A stretch of 64,000 nt of DNA from Planosporangium spinosum (GCF_049999945.1 NZ_JBLYUB010000014.1:124001-188000); one strand, 5' to 3'; counted from the stretch's first letter, positions 43,405 to 52,966 are shown. Made by a program: numbers and translations. Notes: generated by a model not told the origin, from the sequence alone.

Positions 43405-43662
43405 TTTCCCATCCTCGTCCCGTCCGCCGACCGGCGCTCACCGGCAACGGGTGGTGCGGCGCCACCGGGTGGTGCGGCGGCAACGGGAGGCGCGGTGAAG
43501 GTGGGCAGTGCGGTGGGTACAGATCCGCTCACCGTGTGAAATCGGCCGCTCGTCGCACTGGCCCGCCCGCTGGTCGCTCATCGCCACGGTGCCACTTCGC
43601 CCCGTACGGCGGCGAGCGTAAGGATCGATTCCACTGAATGCGTGCCGGACGGGGGGATCCAG

Positions 43663-46600
43663 ATGACGGGGATCAGGCGGCGGGACCTACTGGCGGGCGC
43701 GGCCGGCGCGGCGGCGCTCGCGGGAGCCGGAATCGACATCGCCGGCCCGGCAGCGGCGGCAGCGGCCGAGACCGGCGCGGCGCACCCGGCGGCCGGGACC
43801 GGCGCGGCGCACCCGGCGGCGGGGACCGGTTCGACCGTCCGGCTGAGCGAGGGTACGGACTTCGCGGCACAACTGTCGCCCGACGGCAGGACGATAGCCG
43901 TCGACCTCGTGGGCGTGCTGTGGGTGCTGCCCGCCTCCGGCGGGCCGGCGCGCCGGCTGACCAGCGACCTGTTCGACATCGCCCAGCCCGAGTGGTCGCC
44001 GGACGGTTCGACGATCACGTTTCAGTCCTACCGAGACGGTACGTTCCACCTCTGGCTGATCCGTCCGGACGGGTCGGGGCTGCGCCAACTGACCAGTGGC
44101 CCCTACGACCACCGGGAGCCGCGCTACGCCCCGGACGGCAGGCGGATCGCGTTCTCGTCGGACCGGCCGGCCGGCGGTGGCCCGGGCGGCGGCGGGGCCG
44201 CCGGAAGCTACGGCATCCACCTGCTCGACCCGGCCACGGGCACGGTCAGCACGGTCACCGACACCGTGCTGGAGGAGTACGAGCCGGCGTGGTCGCCCGA
44301 CGGCACCCGGCTCGCCTTCGTCGTCGCGAACACCCGCATCGACGTCGTCGACCTGGCGACCGGTACCCGTACCACCGCCGTCACCGTGCCGGCCGGCCAG
44401 GTGATCCACAATCCCGCCTGGACCCCCGACGGCCGGAGCCTCGTCTACTCCCTCCTGGTCAGCGGGCGCAGCGAACTGTGGTGCGCCGAACCCGGACGCG
44501 ACGGTACGCCGCTGGTCACCGGCGAGGAGGTGTTCCCGTTCCGGGTGTCGTGGCGACCGTCCGGGGCGTCGCCGGCCGGACCGTCGCCCCGGGAGTTCGT
44601 GTACACCGCCGACGGCCGGATCCGCCGCCGGATCCTCGACGGTGGCGCGGCGCCGCACACCATCGGCTTCGTCGCCGGCGTCACCGTCACCACGCCGGCG
44701 TACCGCAGGCGGCAGCGTGACTTCGACTCGGGTACCCCGAAACCGGTCGTGGGGATCGGCAGCCCGGTCCTGTCACCGGACGGCGAGCAGGTGGCGTTCC
44801 GGGCGCTGGGCGACATCTACACGATGCGGATCGGCCAGCCGCCGCGGCCGCTCACCCGCGACCACTGGTGGTCCAGCGACCCCGCGTGGTCGCCGGACGG
44901 GGCGTACCTGTCCTACTCCTGCGACCGGGCCGGCAAGCTCGACATCTGGATCCGGGACCTGCGCACCGGTGCCGACCGGCAGCTGACCAACCTGCCGGGC
45001 GCCGCCGCCGTGTCCGGGACCTGGTCACCCGACGGCTCCCACCTGGCCTTCCTCGACCAGACCGGCGCGCTGTACACCGTCGAGGTGGCGACCGGGAACG
45101 TCCAGCGCGTCCACCCGGCGACCTTCGAACCCGGCCGCCCCACCTGGTCGGCCGACGGCACCGTCATCGCGCTCGCGGCGGTCAAGCCGTACTCGGCGCG
45201 GTACCGGGAGGGCCTGAGCACGATCCTGCTGGTCGACCGCCGTACCGGTGCGGCCACCTACGTCGACCCGCTGCCGCACCGGTCGATCCAGACCCGCGGC
45301 GACGACGGCCCGGTCTGGTCGCCCGACGGTACGAAGATGGCGTTCGTCGTCGCGAGCGTGCTCTGGGTGGTCGACGTCCACCCCGACGGTACGTTCGCCG
45401 GCTCGCCCCGGCAGATCACCCACGAGGTCACGGACGCGCCGAGCTGGAGCGGCGACTCCGGCCGGCTGCTGTACCTCAACAACGGCCGGCTGCGCCTCGT
45501 CACGGTCGACGGGAAGCGCACCCGTACCGTGCCGGTGGGACTGACCTGGACCAACGCCCGGCCCCGTGGCCGTACCGTGATCCGGGCCGGGCGGCTGTGG
45601 GACGGCGGCGGCCCGCGCCTGCGCGACGACGTCGACATCGTCGTCGAGGGCCACCGGATCGTCGCCGTGTCCGACCACCGCCCCGGCCGTGACGGCCGCC
45701 TCGTGGACGCCCGCGACTGCGTGGTCGTCCCCGGCCTGGCCGACATGCACCACCACCGGGAGATGCAGGGCTACTGCTACGGCGACCGGCAGGGCCGGCT
45801 GTGGCTGTCGCTGGGGGTCACCACGACCCGGTCACCGGGCAGCCCCGCGTACCACATGGTGGAGGCCCGCGAGTCGATGCAGTCCGGCGCCCGCCTCGCG
45901 CCGCGCTACTTCGGCACCGGCGAGGCCATCGACGGCTCCCGCATCTTCTACAACTTCATGCGGCCGACCTTCGACGCCCGGCAACTGGACCTCGAACTCG
46001 AACGTGCCGCGGCCCTCGACTACGACCTGATGAAGGCGTACGTGCGGCTGCCGCCTGCGTGGCAGCGCCGGGTCGTCGAGTGGGCGCACGAGCGCCGCAT
46101 CCACGCCACCTCGCACTACCACTACCCGGCCTTCGCGTTCGGTAGCGACGGTATGGAGCACATCGGCGCGACGAACCGGTTCGGGTACTCGCGGACGGTG
46201 ACCGCGCTCGGCACCGGGTACCGCGACGTCATCGACGTCTTCAACGCCTCGCGGGCGGCCCGCACGCCCACGCTGTTCGGGGCGAACACCCTGTTCGCCG
46301 ACGACACCTCGCTGGTCACCGACCGGCGGGTGGCCACGCTCTACCCGGAATGGGAGTACGCCGCACTGCGGGCGGCGGCCACGGCCGCCCAGACGACCGA
46401 CCAGACGGTCGCCCGGGAGAACCTCGCCCGCCAGGTCGCCCAGGTCGTCGCCATGGTGCGCGGCGGTGGGCGGGTGCTCACCGGTACGGACTCCCCGATC
46501 GCGTTCACCGCCGTCAGTACCCACATGAACCTGCGGGCGATGGTGCGGTACGGGCTCACCCCGTACGAGGCGCTCGCCACCGCCACCCGGGCGCCGGGCG

Positions 46601-46899
46601 AGTTCCTGGGCGAACCGCTCGGCCAGATCCGCCCGGGCATGTACGCCGACCTCGCCATCCTCGGCGGCAACCCGCTCGACGACATCACCCAGGCGGCCAA
46701 CGTGCGACAGGTGATGGTCAACGGCCAGCTGCACACCGTCGACGAGCTGCTCGCCCCGTTCGCGCAGCCGCGGGCCCTGGCCGCCGTGGCGAACACGGTC
46801 GTAGAACCCGTTCCCGACCACCCGGCGAACGCCAGGTACTGGTGGCATGACCCGCACTACGTCGCCGAGAGCAGGCACTCCTGCTGCGCGCAGGCGTAG
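43663..46899 (+). CDS. Tat-exported beta-propeller amidohydrolase
   Basis: ATG at 43663 with GGGGGG upstream is preferred over a GTG seven codons earlier. The N-terminus GIRRRDLLAGAAGAAALAG is a twin-arginine-type signal, followed by duplicated GAAHPAAGT. Residues ~60-630 are WD40-like PD40 repeats (recurrent WSPDG, about ten), forming one or two propellers. The C-terminal amidohydrolase domain (about 640-1050) has GLADMHHHREMQG, HATSHYHYPAFAFGSDGMEHIG and VLTGTDSPIAFTAVSTH, the metal-binding His and Asp set. This TolB-like propeller plus amidohydrolase family is known but of unclear substrate; peptides or modified sugars are guesses. A secreted SGNH esterase follows 51 bp later. Confidence 0.9.
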   Translation: MTGIRRRDLLAGAAGAAALAGAGIDIAGPAAAAAAETGAAHPAAGTGAAHPAAGTGSTVRLSEGTDFAAQLSPDGRTIAVDLVGVLWVLPASGGPARRLTSDLFDIAQPEWSPDGSTITFQSYRDGTFHLWLIRPDGSGLRQLTSGPYDHREPRYAPDGRRIAFSSDRPAGGGPGGGGAAGSYGIHLLDPATGTVSTVTDTVLEEYEPAWSPDGTRLAFVVANTRIDVVDLATGTRTTAVTVPAGQVIHNPAWTPDGRSLVYSLLVSGRSELWCAEPGRDGTPLVTGEEVFPFRVSWRPSGASPAGPSPREFVYTADGRIRRRILDGGAAPHTIGFVAGVTVTTPAYRRRQRDFDSGTPKPVVGIGSPVLSPDGEQVAFRALGDIYTMRIGQPPRPLTRDHWWSSDPAWSPDGAYLSYSCDRAGKLDIWIRDLRTGADRQLTNLPGAAAVSGTWSPDGSHLAFLDQTGALYTVEVATGNVQRVHPATFEPGRPTWSADGTVIALAAVKPYSARYREGLSTILLVDRRTGAATYVDPLPHRSIQTRGDDGPVWSPDGTKMAFVVASVLWVVDVHPDGTFAGSPRQITHEVTDAPSWSGDSGRLLYLNNGRLRLVTVDGKRTRTVPVGLTWTNARPRGRTVIRAGRLWDGGGPRLRDDVDIVVEGHRIVAVSDHRPGRDGRLVDARDCVVVPGLADMHHHREMQGYCYGDRQGRLWLSLGVTTTRSPGSPAYHMVEARESMQSGARLAPRYFGTGEAIDGSRIFYNFMRPTFDARQLDLELERAAALDYDLMKAYVRLPPAWQRRVVEWAHERRIHATSHYHYPAFAFGSDGMEHIGATNRFGYSRTVTALGTGYRDVIDVFNASRAARTPTLFGANTLFADDTSLVTDRRVATLYPEWEYAALRAAATAAQTTDQTVARENLARQVAQVVAMVRGGGRVLTGTDSPIAFTAVSTHMNLRAMVRYGLTPYEALATATRAPGEFLGEPLGQIRPGMYADLAILGGNPLDDITQAANVRQVMVNGQLHTVDELLAPFAQPRALAAVANTVVEPVPDHPANARYWWHDPHYVAESRHSCCAQA

Positions 46900-46950
46900 C
46901 GGCACCGCGCGGGCGCAGCCGACCCCCCCGGACATCGACGAGGAGACCAA

Positions 46951-48249
46951 TTGAAGAAGGTAACCCGATCCGCCGCGCTGGCCGTCGTCTCGGTGCTGCT
47001 GGCCGCCGGCCCGCTCGGGCCGGCACCGGCCCACGCGGCCGGCCGCGACGGATACTCCGGATCCCAGGTCACCCTGACCGAATCGGCGCTCGGCGGCGTG
47101 CACGGCACCGCGCCCGACGCCACCGTCCGCAACGTCCTCACCGTCACCGCCCCGGGCGACAACCTGCGGGTACGGCTGTCCAATCCGTTCGCGGACACCG
47201 CCGTGACCGTACGGGCGGCGACGGTCGGGCGGCAACCGGCCACCGACCGCCCCGCGCTCGCCCGCGGCAGCGTCCGGACCCTCACGTTCGGGCACCGGCG
47301 CGGGGTGACGATCGCACCCGGCGCCAGCGTGTGGAGCGACCCGGCCCCGCTGCGGGTACGGTTCGGTGACCACGTCGCCGTCAGCGTGTACGCCCCCGGC
47401 GCGCCGGTCAGCGACCACACCTTCCCGCCGCCGGACACCGACCCGCCCGGCTCGTTCCTGTCGACCGGCCCCGGCGACGCGACGGCCGACTCCGGCGGCA
47501 CGGCCTTCGGCGCGTTCCGCCCCGGCACGCTGTGGTGGGTCGACGCGGTCACCGGGACGTCACCGGCGCGCGGGACGATCGTCACCCTCGGCGATTCCAT
47601 CACCGACGGGTACCAGGCCGTCGGTGGCGGCCCGCGCTGGACCGACGTCCTCGCCGCTCGTATCGACGCCCTTCCCGGCGACGCGCCGCTGTCCGTGGCC
47701 AACGCCGGGATCAGCGGCAACACGGTGAGCGTCCAGCCCAACCCGTACGACCCGACGAACCAGTGCTGCGGCCCGCCCGCCCCGCTGCGGCTGGACCGGG
47801 ACGTGCTGTCGGTGCCGGGCGTGCGGTACGTGTTCCTGCTGGAGGGGACCAACGACATCGGCGGCGGCGACTACGCGCCGTCCGCGCCGCCCGACCAGGT
47901 CATCGAGGCGATGCGGGAGGTGGCCGCGCGGGTGCACCGGGCCGGGAAGAAGATGGTCGGCGCCACCATCCTGCCGATGTGCAACGCCGCCGGCAGCGCG
48001 AAGGAGCAGACCCGGCTGACCGTCAACCGGTGGATCCGTACCTCGCGGACGTTCGACGCGGTGGTCGACTTCGACGCGGTCCTGCGCGATCCGGCCGACC
48101 CGACCGTGATCCGTCAGCAGTGGCGGGCAGACTGCTACCACCCGAACGCGGCCGGCGACCGGGTGCTCGGCGACTCCATCCCGCTGACCGTGTTCGGGCT
48201 GCCGGCGCGCGCCGGTAACAAGGACAGCGTGCCTGGTTTGGCCGGATAG
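46951..48249 (+). CDS. Secreted SGNH/GDSL hydrolase
   Basis: TTG at 46951 follows GAGGAG with good spacing and starts a clear signal peptide (KKVTRSAALAVVSVLLAAG, cleaved near AHA-AG). An N-terminal beta domain (~35-200) precedes the SGNH domain: block I TIVTLGDSITDGYQ (Ser nucleophile), block II Gly in NAGISGN, block III LLEGTNDIGGG and block V ADCYHPNAAGDR with catalytic Asp and His. It is an esterase or lipase for extracellular substrates. It is likely co-transcribed with the preceding amidohydrolase. Confidence 0.93.
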   Translation: MKKVTRSAALAVVSVLLAAGPLGPAPAHAAGRDGYSGSQVTLTESALGGVHGTAPDATVRNVLTVTAPGDNLRVRLSNPFADTAVTVRAATVGRQPATDRPALARGSVRTLTFGHRRGVTIAPGASVWSDPAPLRVRFGDHVAVSVYAPGAPVSDHTFPPPDTDPPGSFLSTGPGDATADSGGTAFGAFRPGTLWWVDAVTGTSPARGTIVTLGDSITDGYQAVGGGPRWTDVLAARIDALPGDAPLSVANAGISGNTVSVQPNPYDPTNQCCGPPAPLRLDRDVLSVPGVRYVFLLEGTNDIGGGDYAPSAPPDQVIEAMREVAARVHRAGKKMVGATILPMCNAAGSAKEQTRLTVNRWIRTSRTFDAVVDFDAVLRDPADPTVIRQQWRADCYHPNAAGDRVLGDSIPLTVFGLPARAGNKDSVPGLAG

Positions 48250-48377
48250 AGGGTGCTGCGCGGCAGCGGTCCCGCTGGGAAGATGCAGGGTGCCGGCCCC
48301 GGGTGGACGTTGGGGCATTCACCGCAGGCCGGTAACAGGCACATCGGGCGACGGCGTATCGGACGGAGGCGATCGGG

Positions 48378-49301
48378 GTGCGGAACGCGGCGGACAGCGT
48401 CCACCTTGTCGCGGCGAGCGCGGGCTTCCTGTCCTACCTGCTGCTGTGGGCGACGGTGTGCTGGGGAGCGCTGCTGGGCCGCGGCTGGGCGATGACCCGC
48501 TTCACGTACGCCAACGTCTACGCCGTGCACATGACGCTGGCGCTGGTCGCGATGACGCTGGGCTGGGGGCACGCCTTCACCCAGCTGGCCAACCCGGTCG
48601 GCACGGTCTTCCTCGTCGACGTGTTCGTCCCCTTCGTCAACGGGCACGACCCGATCGGGATCGGCCTCGGCGTGTTGGCGACCGAGCTGATGACCGCGCT
48701 GCTCATCTCGGTGCCGGTGCAACGCGCGCTGGGCTACCGCCGCTGGCGGATGCTGCACTCGCTGGCATACGCGTCCTTCACGCTCATGGCCGGTCACGTG
48801 CTGTTCGCCGGCTCGGACACCGACCCGCCCTACGTGAAGATCCCGGTCGTCGCGCTGTGGGCGAGCACCGTGGTGCTGTGGTTGGCCGTGGCCCGCTGGC
48901 GGCGCCGGGACGCGGCCGCGCACGGCACCCGGTCCGACGCCGACCGGCAGGTCGAGGTACACGTCGACCCGGGCCGGTGCGAGCGGTTCGGCTACTGCGA
49001 GCGGGAGGCGCCGGACGTGTTCGAACTGCGCGAGGACGGCCGGCTCAGCTACCGGATGGCGGTGTCCGGCGACGACCAGATCGACGCGGCGGTCCGGGCG
49101 GCCCGGGTCTGCCCGGCGCGGGCGATCTCGATGGGGGTCACCGGCCCCGGCACGTCCGCCGGGGCGCGCGGCGAGGTCGCCGGATCGCGCGGCGAAGGCG
49201 GGAGGTCGCGCGGCGAAGGCGGGAGGTCGCGCGGCGAAGGTGGGAGGTCGCGCGGCGCGGACGAGCCGCTGGCCACGGTGACCGAACTGCGCCGCCGTTA
49301 G
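48378..49301 (+). CDS. Ferric-reductase-like membrane protein fused to a 3Fe-4S ferredoxin
   Basis: GTG at 48378 follows GGAGGCGATCGGG. Five to six transmembrane helices cover residues 12-187. His51/His65 and His127/His140 lie on two helices at 13-14 residue spacing, the arrangement of two haems in ferric reductase-like domains. The soluble part (about 195-255) is a ferredoxin: VDPGRCERFGYCEREAPDVFEL with Cys201 and Cys207, and ARVCPARAI with Cys245, the three-Cys pattern of actinobacterial 3Fe-4S ferredoxins. The tail has in-frame RGEGGRS repeats from a 21-bp array. It probably moves electrons between a haem membrane domain and a cytoplasmic partner. Confidence 0.8.
   Translation: MRNAADSVHLVAASAGFLSYLLLWATVCWGALLGRGWAMTRFTYANVYAVHMTLALVAMTLGWGHAFTQLANPVGTVFLVDVFVPFVNGHDPIGIGLGVLATELMTALLISVPVQRALGYRRWRMLHSLAYASFTLMAGHVLFAGSDTDPPYVKIPVVALWASTVVLWLAVARWRRRDAAAHGTRSDADRQVEVHVDPGRCERFGYCEREAPDVFELREDGRLSYRMAVSGDDQIDAAVRAARVCPARAISMGVTGPGTSAGARGEVAGSRGEGGRSRGEGGRSRGEGGRSRGADEPLATVTELRRR
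49191..49253. repeat. 21-bp tandem array, three copies, in the 3' end of the ferredoxin fusion
   Basis: Units start at 49191, 49212 and 49233 (GGCGAAGGCGGGAGGTCGCG type) and encode RGEGGRS in frame. Confidence 0.9.
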
Positions 49302-49320
49302 CCGGGAATCGGTCCTGACG

Positions 49321-49353
49321 ACGGCGGCGCGGCCGTGACCGCGCCGCCGTTTT
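49321..49353 (+). terminator. Hairpin with T-run after the ferredoxin fusion gene
   Basis: ACGGCGGCGCGG, loop CCGTGA, CCGCGCCGCCGT, then TTTT. It lies 19 bp after the stop, next to the end of the convergent M20 gene. Confidence 0.85.
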
Positions 49354-50573
49354 CAGTTCCGGGCGGCCCGCGCCAGGCGGCGTACGGCCAGCTCGGCGAG
49401 GACAGCGGCGCCGTCGGGCAGTACGCCGTCGTCGAAGCGCGCCTCGGGCGAGTGGTTGGGCGCCGCCGTGGCCGGGTCGAGCTCGGGCGGGCAGGCGCTG
49501 AGGAAGACGAACGTGCCCGGGACCCGCTCCAGGATGTAGGAGAAGTCCTCGGCGCCCGGCTCCGGATGAGCCATCCAGTCGAAGCGCGACGCGCCGAACA
49601 GTTCGCCGATCGTGTCCGCCACGAACCGGGTCTCGCCCTCGTCGTTGACGGTCACCGGGTACCCGTCCCCGATCCACACGTCGACATCCAGGCCGTGCGC
49701 CTGCGCGATGCCCGTGACGACGTCGGTCACGCCCCGGCAGACCCGCTCCCGGGCCTGTGGCGAGAACGACCGGATCGTCGCCTCGAACCGCGCCTGCGCC
49801 GGGATCACGTTGTCCACCGTGCCCGCGTGCAGGCTGCCCACCGTCACCACGACCGGGTCGAAGATGTCGTGGGTACGCGTGACGTAGGTCTGTAGCGCGA
49901 GGACCATCTCGCAGGTCGCGGGGATCGGGTCCCTGGCGTACTGCGGCCGCGAGCCGTGGCCGCCGGCGCCGGTGACCACCACGCGCAGCGTGTCCACCGA
50001 CGCCATCAGCGGGCCGGGCCGGGTGGTGAAGGTCCCGTACGGCTGCCGCGACGCGCTGACGTGCAGGCCGTAGGCGGCGATCGGCCGGGTACCGGAGGCT
50101 TCCAGCACCCCCTCCTCGATCATGCGATCGGCGCCGCCCGGGCCCTCCTCGGCCGGCTGGAACATGAAGACGACGTTCCCGGCGAGCCGGTCGCGTACGC
50201 CGGAGAGCAGCCGCGCCGCGCCGACCAGCATCGCCATGTGCAGGTCGTGGCCGCAGGCGTGCATCGCGCCGTCGATCACCGAGGCGTACGGCTCGCCGGA
50301 CAGCTCGGTGACCGGCAGCGCGTCCATGTCGGCCCGCAGCAGGACGGTCGGGCCCGGCGCGCCGCCGCGCAGCACCGCCGTCACCGAGCTCAGCGATCGG
50401 CCGGTGCTGATCTCCAGGGGCAGGCCGCGCAGCGCGTCGAGCAGTTTCGCCTGGGTCCGCGGCAGGTGCAGGCCGATCTCCGGCTCCCGGTGCAGGGCCC
50501 GGCGCAGGTCGGCCAGGTCGGCCAGGTCGGCCAGGTCGGGCCGCATCGCCCGGGCGTTCTCGTGCAGCGCCAT
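49353..50573 (-). CDS. M20-family metallo-amidohydrolase
   Basis: The 406-residue protein has the metal motifs VLLRADMDALPVTE, GAMHACGHDLHMAMLVG, FMFQPAEEGPGGADRMIEEG, YGLHVSAS and the late MAHPEPGAEDFSYIL, typical of the hippurate hydrolase / N-acyl-amino acid amidohydrolase branch. A dimerisation lid domain is inserted at about 185-295 (GAGGHGSRPQYARDPI). It has no signal peptide and acts in the cytoplasm on N-acylated amino acids or peptides. Near the N-terminus a nine-base array (GGCCAGGTC type) encodes LADLADLADL. Confidence 0.93.
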   Translation of the reverse strand: MALHENARAMRPDLADLADLADLRRALHREPEIGLHLPRTQAKLLDALRGLPLEISTGRSLSSVTAVLRGGAPGPTVLLRADMDALPVTELSGEPYASVIDGAMHACGHDLHMAMLVGAARLLSGVRDRLAGNVVFMFQPAEEGPGGADRMIEEGVLEASGTRPIAAYGLHVSASRQPYGTFTTRPGPLMASVDTLRVVVTGAGGHGSRPQYARDPIPATCEMVLALQTYVTRTHDIFDPVVVTVGSLHAGTVDNVIPAQARFEATIRSFSPQARERVCRGVTDVVTGIAQAHGLDVDVWIGDGYPVTVNDEGETRFVADTIGELFGASRFDWMAHPEPGAEDFSYILERVPGTFVFLSACPPELDPATAAPNHSPEARFDDGVLPDGAAVLAELAVRRLARAARN

Positions 50574-50733
50574 CCGTGTCCCCTCCGTGCACTCACCCCG
50601 GCGGCGTTCGAGTCAGCGCCGGCCGGTGCTGCGCAGGGTAACGCAGCCGGGTACGGTTCGCGAAGATCACGGACGGCGTGGTCCGCCCCGGGTGGAGACG
50701 GTGCGGGTTCACCGTGGATGGAGACGGTGCGGT

Positions 50734-52020
50734 TCACCGCAGGATGCCGGTGTGGCCCAGCGAGTACCGGCCGGGCTGCGGCCACACGCACAGGCCGTGC
50801 GGGCCGGCGCCGGTGGGGATCCTCGCGATGAGGTGGCCGTCGGTGGTGTCGAGCGCGTACACCTCGCCGTGGTAGCGGCCGGACAGCCACAGCACCTTGC
50901 CGTCGGGGGAGAGGCCGCCCATGTCCGGGCTGCCGCCGCCGGGGATCCGCCACGTGGTCGTGAGCCTGCCGGTCGCGAACTCCAGCAGCGAGACCGACCC
51001 CTCGTCCCGGTTGGTGATGTACATGTACCTGGAGTCCCGGCTGACGTAGAGCCCGTGCGCGCCGGCGCCGGTGGGCAGCAGGGTCGGGGTGGTGAACGCG
51101 CCGCCGTCGAGGACCCACACCCCGTTCGCGTGCATGTCGGCGACGTACCAGGTCCGGCCGTCCGGGGCGATCTTCACGTCCTGTGGCCCGGCGCCGGGGT
51201 GCGGCAGGTGCAGCTTCTTGACGACCCGGTGTGTCACGGTGTCGACCTTCAGCAGGTCGCCGGAGAACTCGCAACTGGCGATGAAGTAGCGCCCGTCGGG
51301 GGAGAAGTCGGCATGGTTGACCCCTTCACAGTCGACGTCCACGTTGTCGCGCAGCGCGAACGTCGTGGGGTCGATGAAGTGGATCTGGCGTCGCAGCTCC
51401 GCCATGACCACCCCGTACCTGCCGTCCGGGGTGAAGTAGAGGTTGTACGGGTCGTCGACCGGTACCGGGGTGCCGACCGTGCCGGTGGTCGGGTCGATCG
51501 GGGTGAGCGCCTCACCCGGCGCGGTGTCGCTGTTGACCAGCAGCCTGCTTAGGTCCCACGTCGGCACCACGTGCTCCGGGCTGTGCGGCAGCGGGAAGGT
51601 CCCGATCACCTTGTAGGTGGTGGGGTCGATGACCGACAGGGTGTCGGCCGTGTTGTTGGGCACGTACACCCGGTACAGGTGCGTGCGCACCTTGTCCGCC
51701 AGGGCGTTCGGGCGGTCGGCGGCGTACAGGTCAGCCGGGTCCAACGGCGGCGGCATACCGGGCAGCGGTGCGTTCGCGGCCGGTCTCGCCCGCGCGGACG
51801 AGGGAGTCGCGGTCGGCGAGCCGGCGATCGGCGCCGGTGTGTCCGCGGCGGAGCGGGTGGTACGGGCGTCCGGACGTTCGTCGCCCGGTGTCGAGCAGGC
51901 GGCCAGGACGGCGACGACGGCCGCCAGGACGGTGGCGACCGCGGCGGCGCACAGCCGGCGGCAGCCGGCCTGGATCGTCGCCCGGCGGTGCCCGGCCCGG
52001 GCCGTGGGTAGGAGGAACAT
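50734..52020 (-). CDS. YncE-like seven-bladed beta-propeller lipoprotein
   Basis: ATG at 52020 is coupled to the upstream stop (TGATG). The signal peptide ends in a lipobox LAAC-S near residue 41; a Pro/Ala-rich linker follows. From about 105 the protein is made of ~45-residue propeller repeats: RVYVPNNTADTLSVIDPTT, NLYFTPDGRYGVVM, HADFSPDGRYFIAS, GLYVSRDSRYMYITN and DMGGLSPDGKVLWLSG. Such proteins bind ligands or sense surface polymers; no catalytic site is seen. It is translated together with a deacetylase-like lipoprotein, suggesting a shared envelope role. Confidence 0.9.
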   Translation of the reverse strand: MFLLPTARAGHRRATIQAGCRRLCAAAVATVLAAVVAVLAACSTPGDERPDARTTRSAADTPAPIAGSPTATPSSARARPAANAPLPGMPPPLDPADLYAADRPNALADKVRTHLYRVYVPNNTADTLSVIDPTTYKVIGTFPLPHSPEHVVPTWDLSRLLVNSDTAPGEALTPIDPTTGTVGTPVPVDDPYNLYFTPDGRYGVVMAELRRQIHFIDPTTFALRDNVDVDCEGVNHADFSPDGRYFIASCEFSGDLLKVDTVTHRVVKKLHLPHPGAGPQDVKIAPDGRTWYVADMHANGVWVLDGGAFTTPTLLPTGAGAHGLYVSRDSRYMYITNRDEGSVSLLEFATGRLTTTWRIPGGGSPDMGGLSPDGKVLWLSGRYHGEVYALDTTDGHLIARIPTGAGPHGLCVWPQPGRYSLGHTGILR

Positions 52021-52805
52021 CAGCCCACCAGTTCCGTCATCGTGACGGGTCGCAGGCCGCGCTGGCGGAGCCGATCCAGGATCTCGGGGATGGCGGCGAC
52101 CGTCGCGGCGTGGCCGAGGTGCATGCTCACGATCGACCCGTTGCCGACCGGGCCGGCGACGGCGCGGACCACCTCCGCCGGCTCGGGGTCGGTGTGGTCG
52201 AGCGAGTCCAGGTCGTAGGACAGGCAGACGGGGTACCCGGCCCGCGCGGCCTGCGCCCGGATGACATCGGTGGCGTACTGTGTCGCGCTCGGCCGGAACC
52301 ACCGGCCGATGGAGCCGGTCAGCCGCCTGAGCACACCGGCGCAGGCGTCGATCTCGGTGAACACCTCCGCCGCGTCCAGCTCGGTGAGCATAAGGTGGTT
52401 CTGGGTGTGGTTACCCAGTTCGTGGCCGCCGTCGAGGATGCGCCGGGCCAGGTCGGGAGCTGCGGCGAGCCAACTGCCCACCGCCAGTACGGTGACCCGG
52501 GCGCCCCCGCGTTCCACCTCGTCGAGCAGGGCGCGGGCCTGGGCGGGCTCGCCCGCGCCGTGGAAGGTCAACGCGACGGCGGGGCGGTCGCGCGGTCCGT
52601 GCCGGACCTCGGGGACGGTCGCGCCGGTCGGCGAGGCCGCCGGCTGGCCGGTCGGTCCGGCGCGGCCGGCCACCCAGCGGCTCTCGGCGGCGCACCCACC
52701 GGTGACGGCCGCGCCGGCGGTGGCCGTGGCCGCGAGGAGCAACGCCCGGCGGTGGATCGGACGGTGTGGACCGTCGAGGGGGGAAGCCGGGGTGTCGGGC
52801 CGCAT
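52020..52805 (-). CDS. Polysaccharide-deacetylase-like lipoprotein with altered first motif
   Basis: ATG at 52805. The N-terminus HRRALLLAATATAGAAVTGGC is a Tat-like lipoprotein signal with Cys38. The NodB-type domain (about 75-255) has motif 2 ELGNHTQNHLML with His133 and His137 intact, motif 3 RWFRPSATQY, motif 4 YDLDSLDHTD and motif 5 IVSMHLGHAATV. Motif 1, normally TFDDGP, reads LTFHGAGEP, so both aspartates are missing and His82 stands in the first place. Metal coordination could be changed or catalysis lost. This variant seems shared by related actinobacterial proteins (recalled, not searched), so it is probably a functional subfamily. Confidence 0.85.
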   Translation of the reverse strand: MRPDTPASPLDGPHRPIHRRALLLAATATAGAAVTGGCAAESRWVAGRAGPTGQPAASPTGATVPEVRHGPRDRPAVALTFHGAGEPAQARALLDEVERGGARVTVLAVGSWLAAAPDLARRILDGGHELGNHTQNHLMLTELDAAEVFTEIDACAGVLRRLTGSIGRWFRPSATQYATDVIRAQAARAGYPVCLSYDLDSLDHTDPEPAEVVRAVAGPVGNGSIVSMHLGHAATVAAIPEILDRLRQRGLRPVTMTELVG

Positions 52806-52966
52806 GTCGGGCGGGCCTTCCCCGGTCGTGCCGGGCGTAACCCCGACACGCGGGTGGACGTCACCGTTCCACGGTGGCCGGCCAGGACGCGGCACAGCAC
52901 GCCGACGGGACCGCGAGCGGGCCAGCGCCGACCGCCCGGCCGCGCGCCCTCCGTACGCTGTGAGGC

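Noticed and set aside
43642..43662. GTG at 43642 as the start of the propeller amidohydrolase
   Set aside because: No suitable ribosome binding site, while ATG 43663 has a G-rich one and begins directly before the twin-arginine motif.
45832..47418. Minus-strand frames of over 500 codons opposite the propeller amidohydrolase and SGNH genes
   Set aside because: Low-complexity Arg/Val/Gly composition and no domain; the plus-strand genes are clear.
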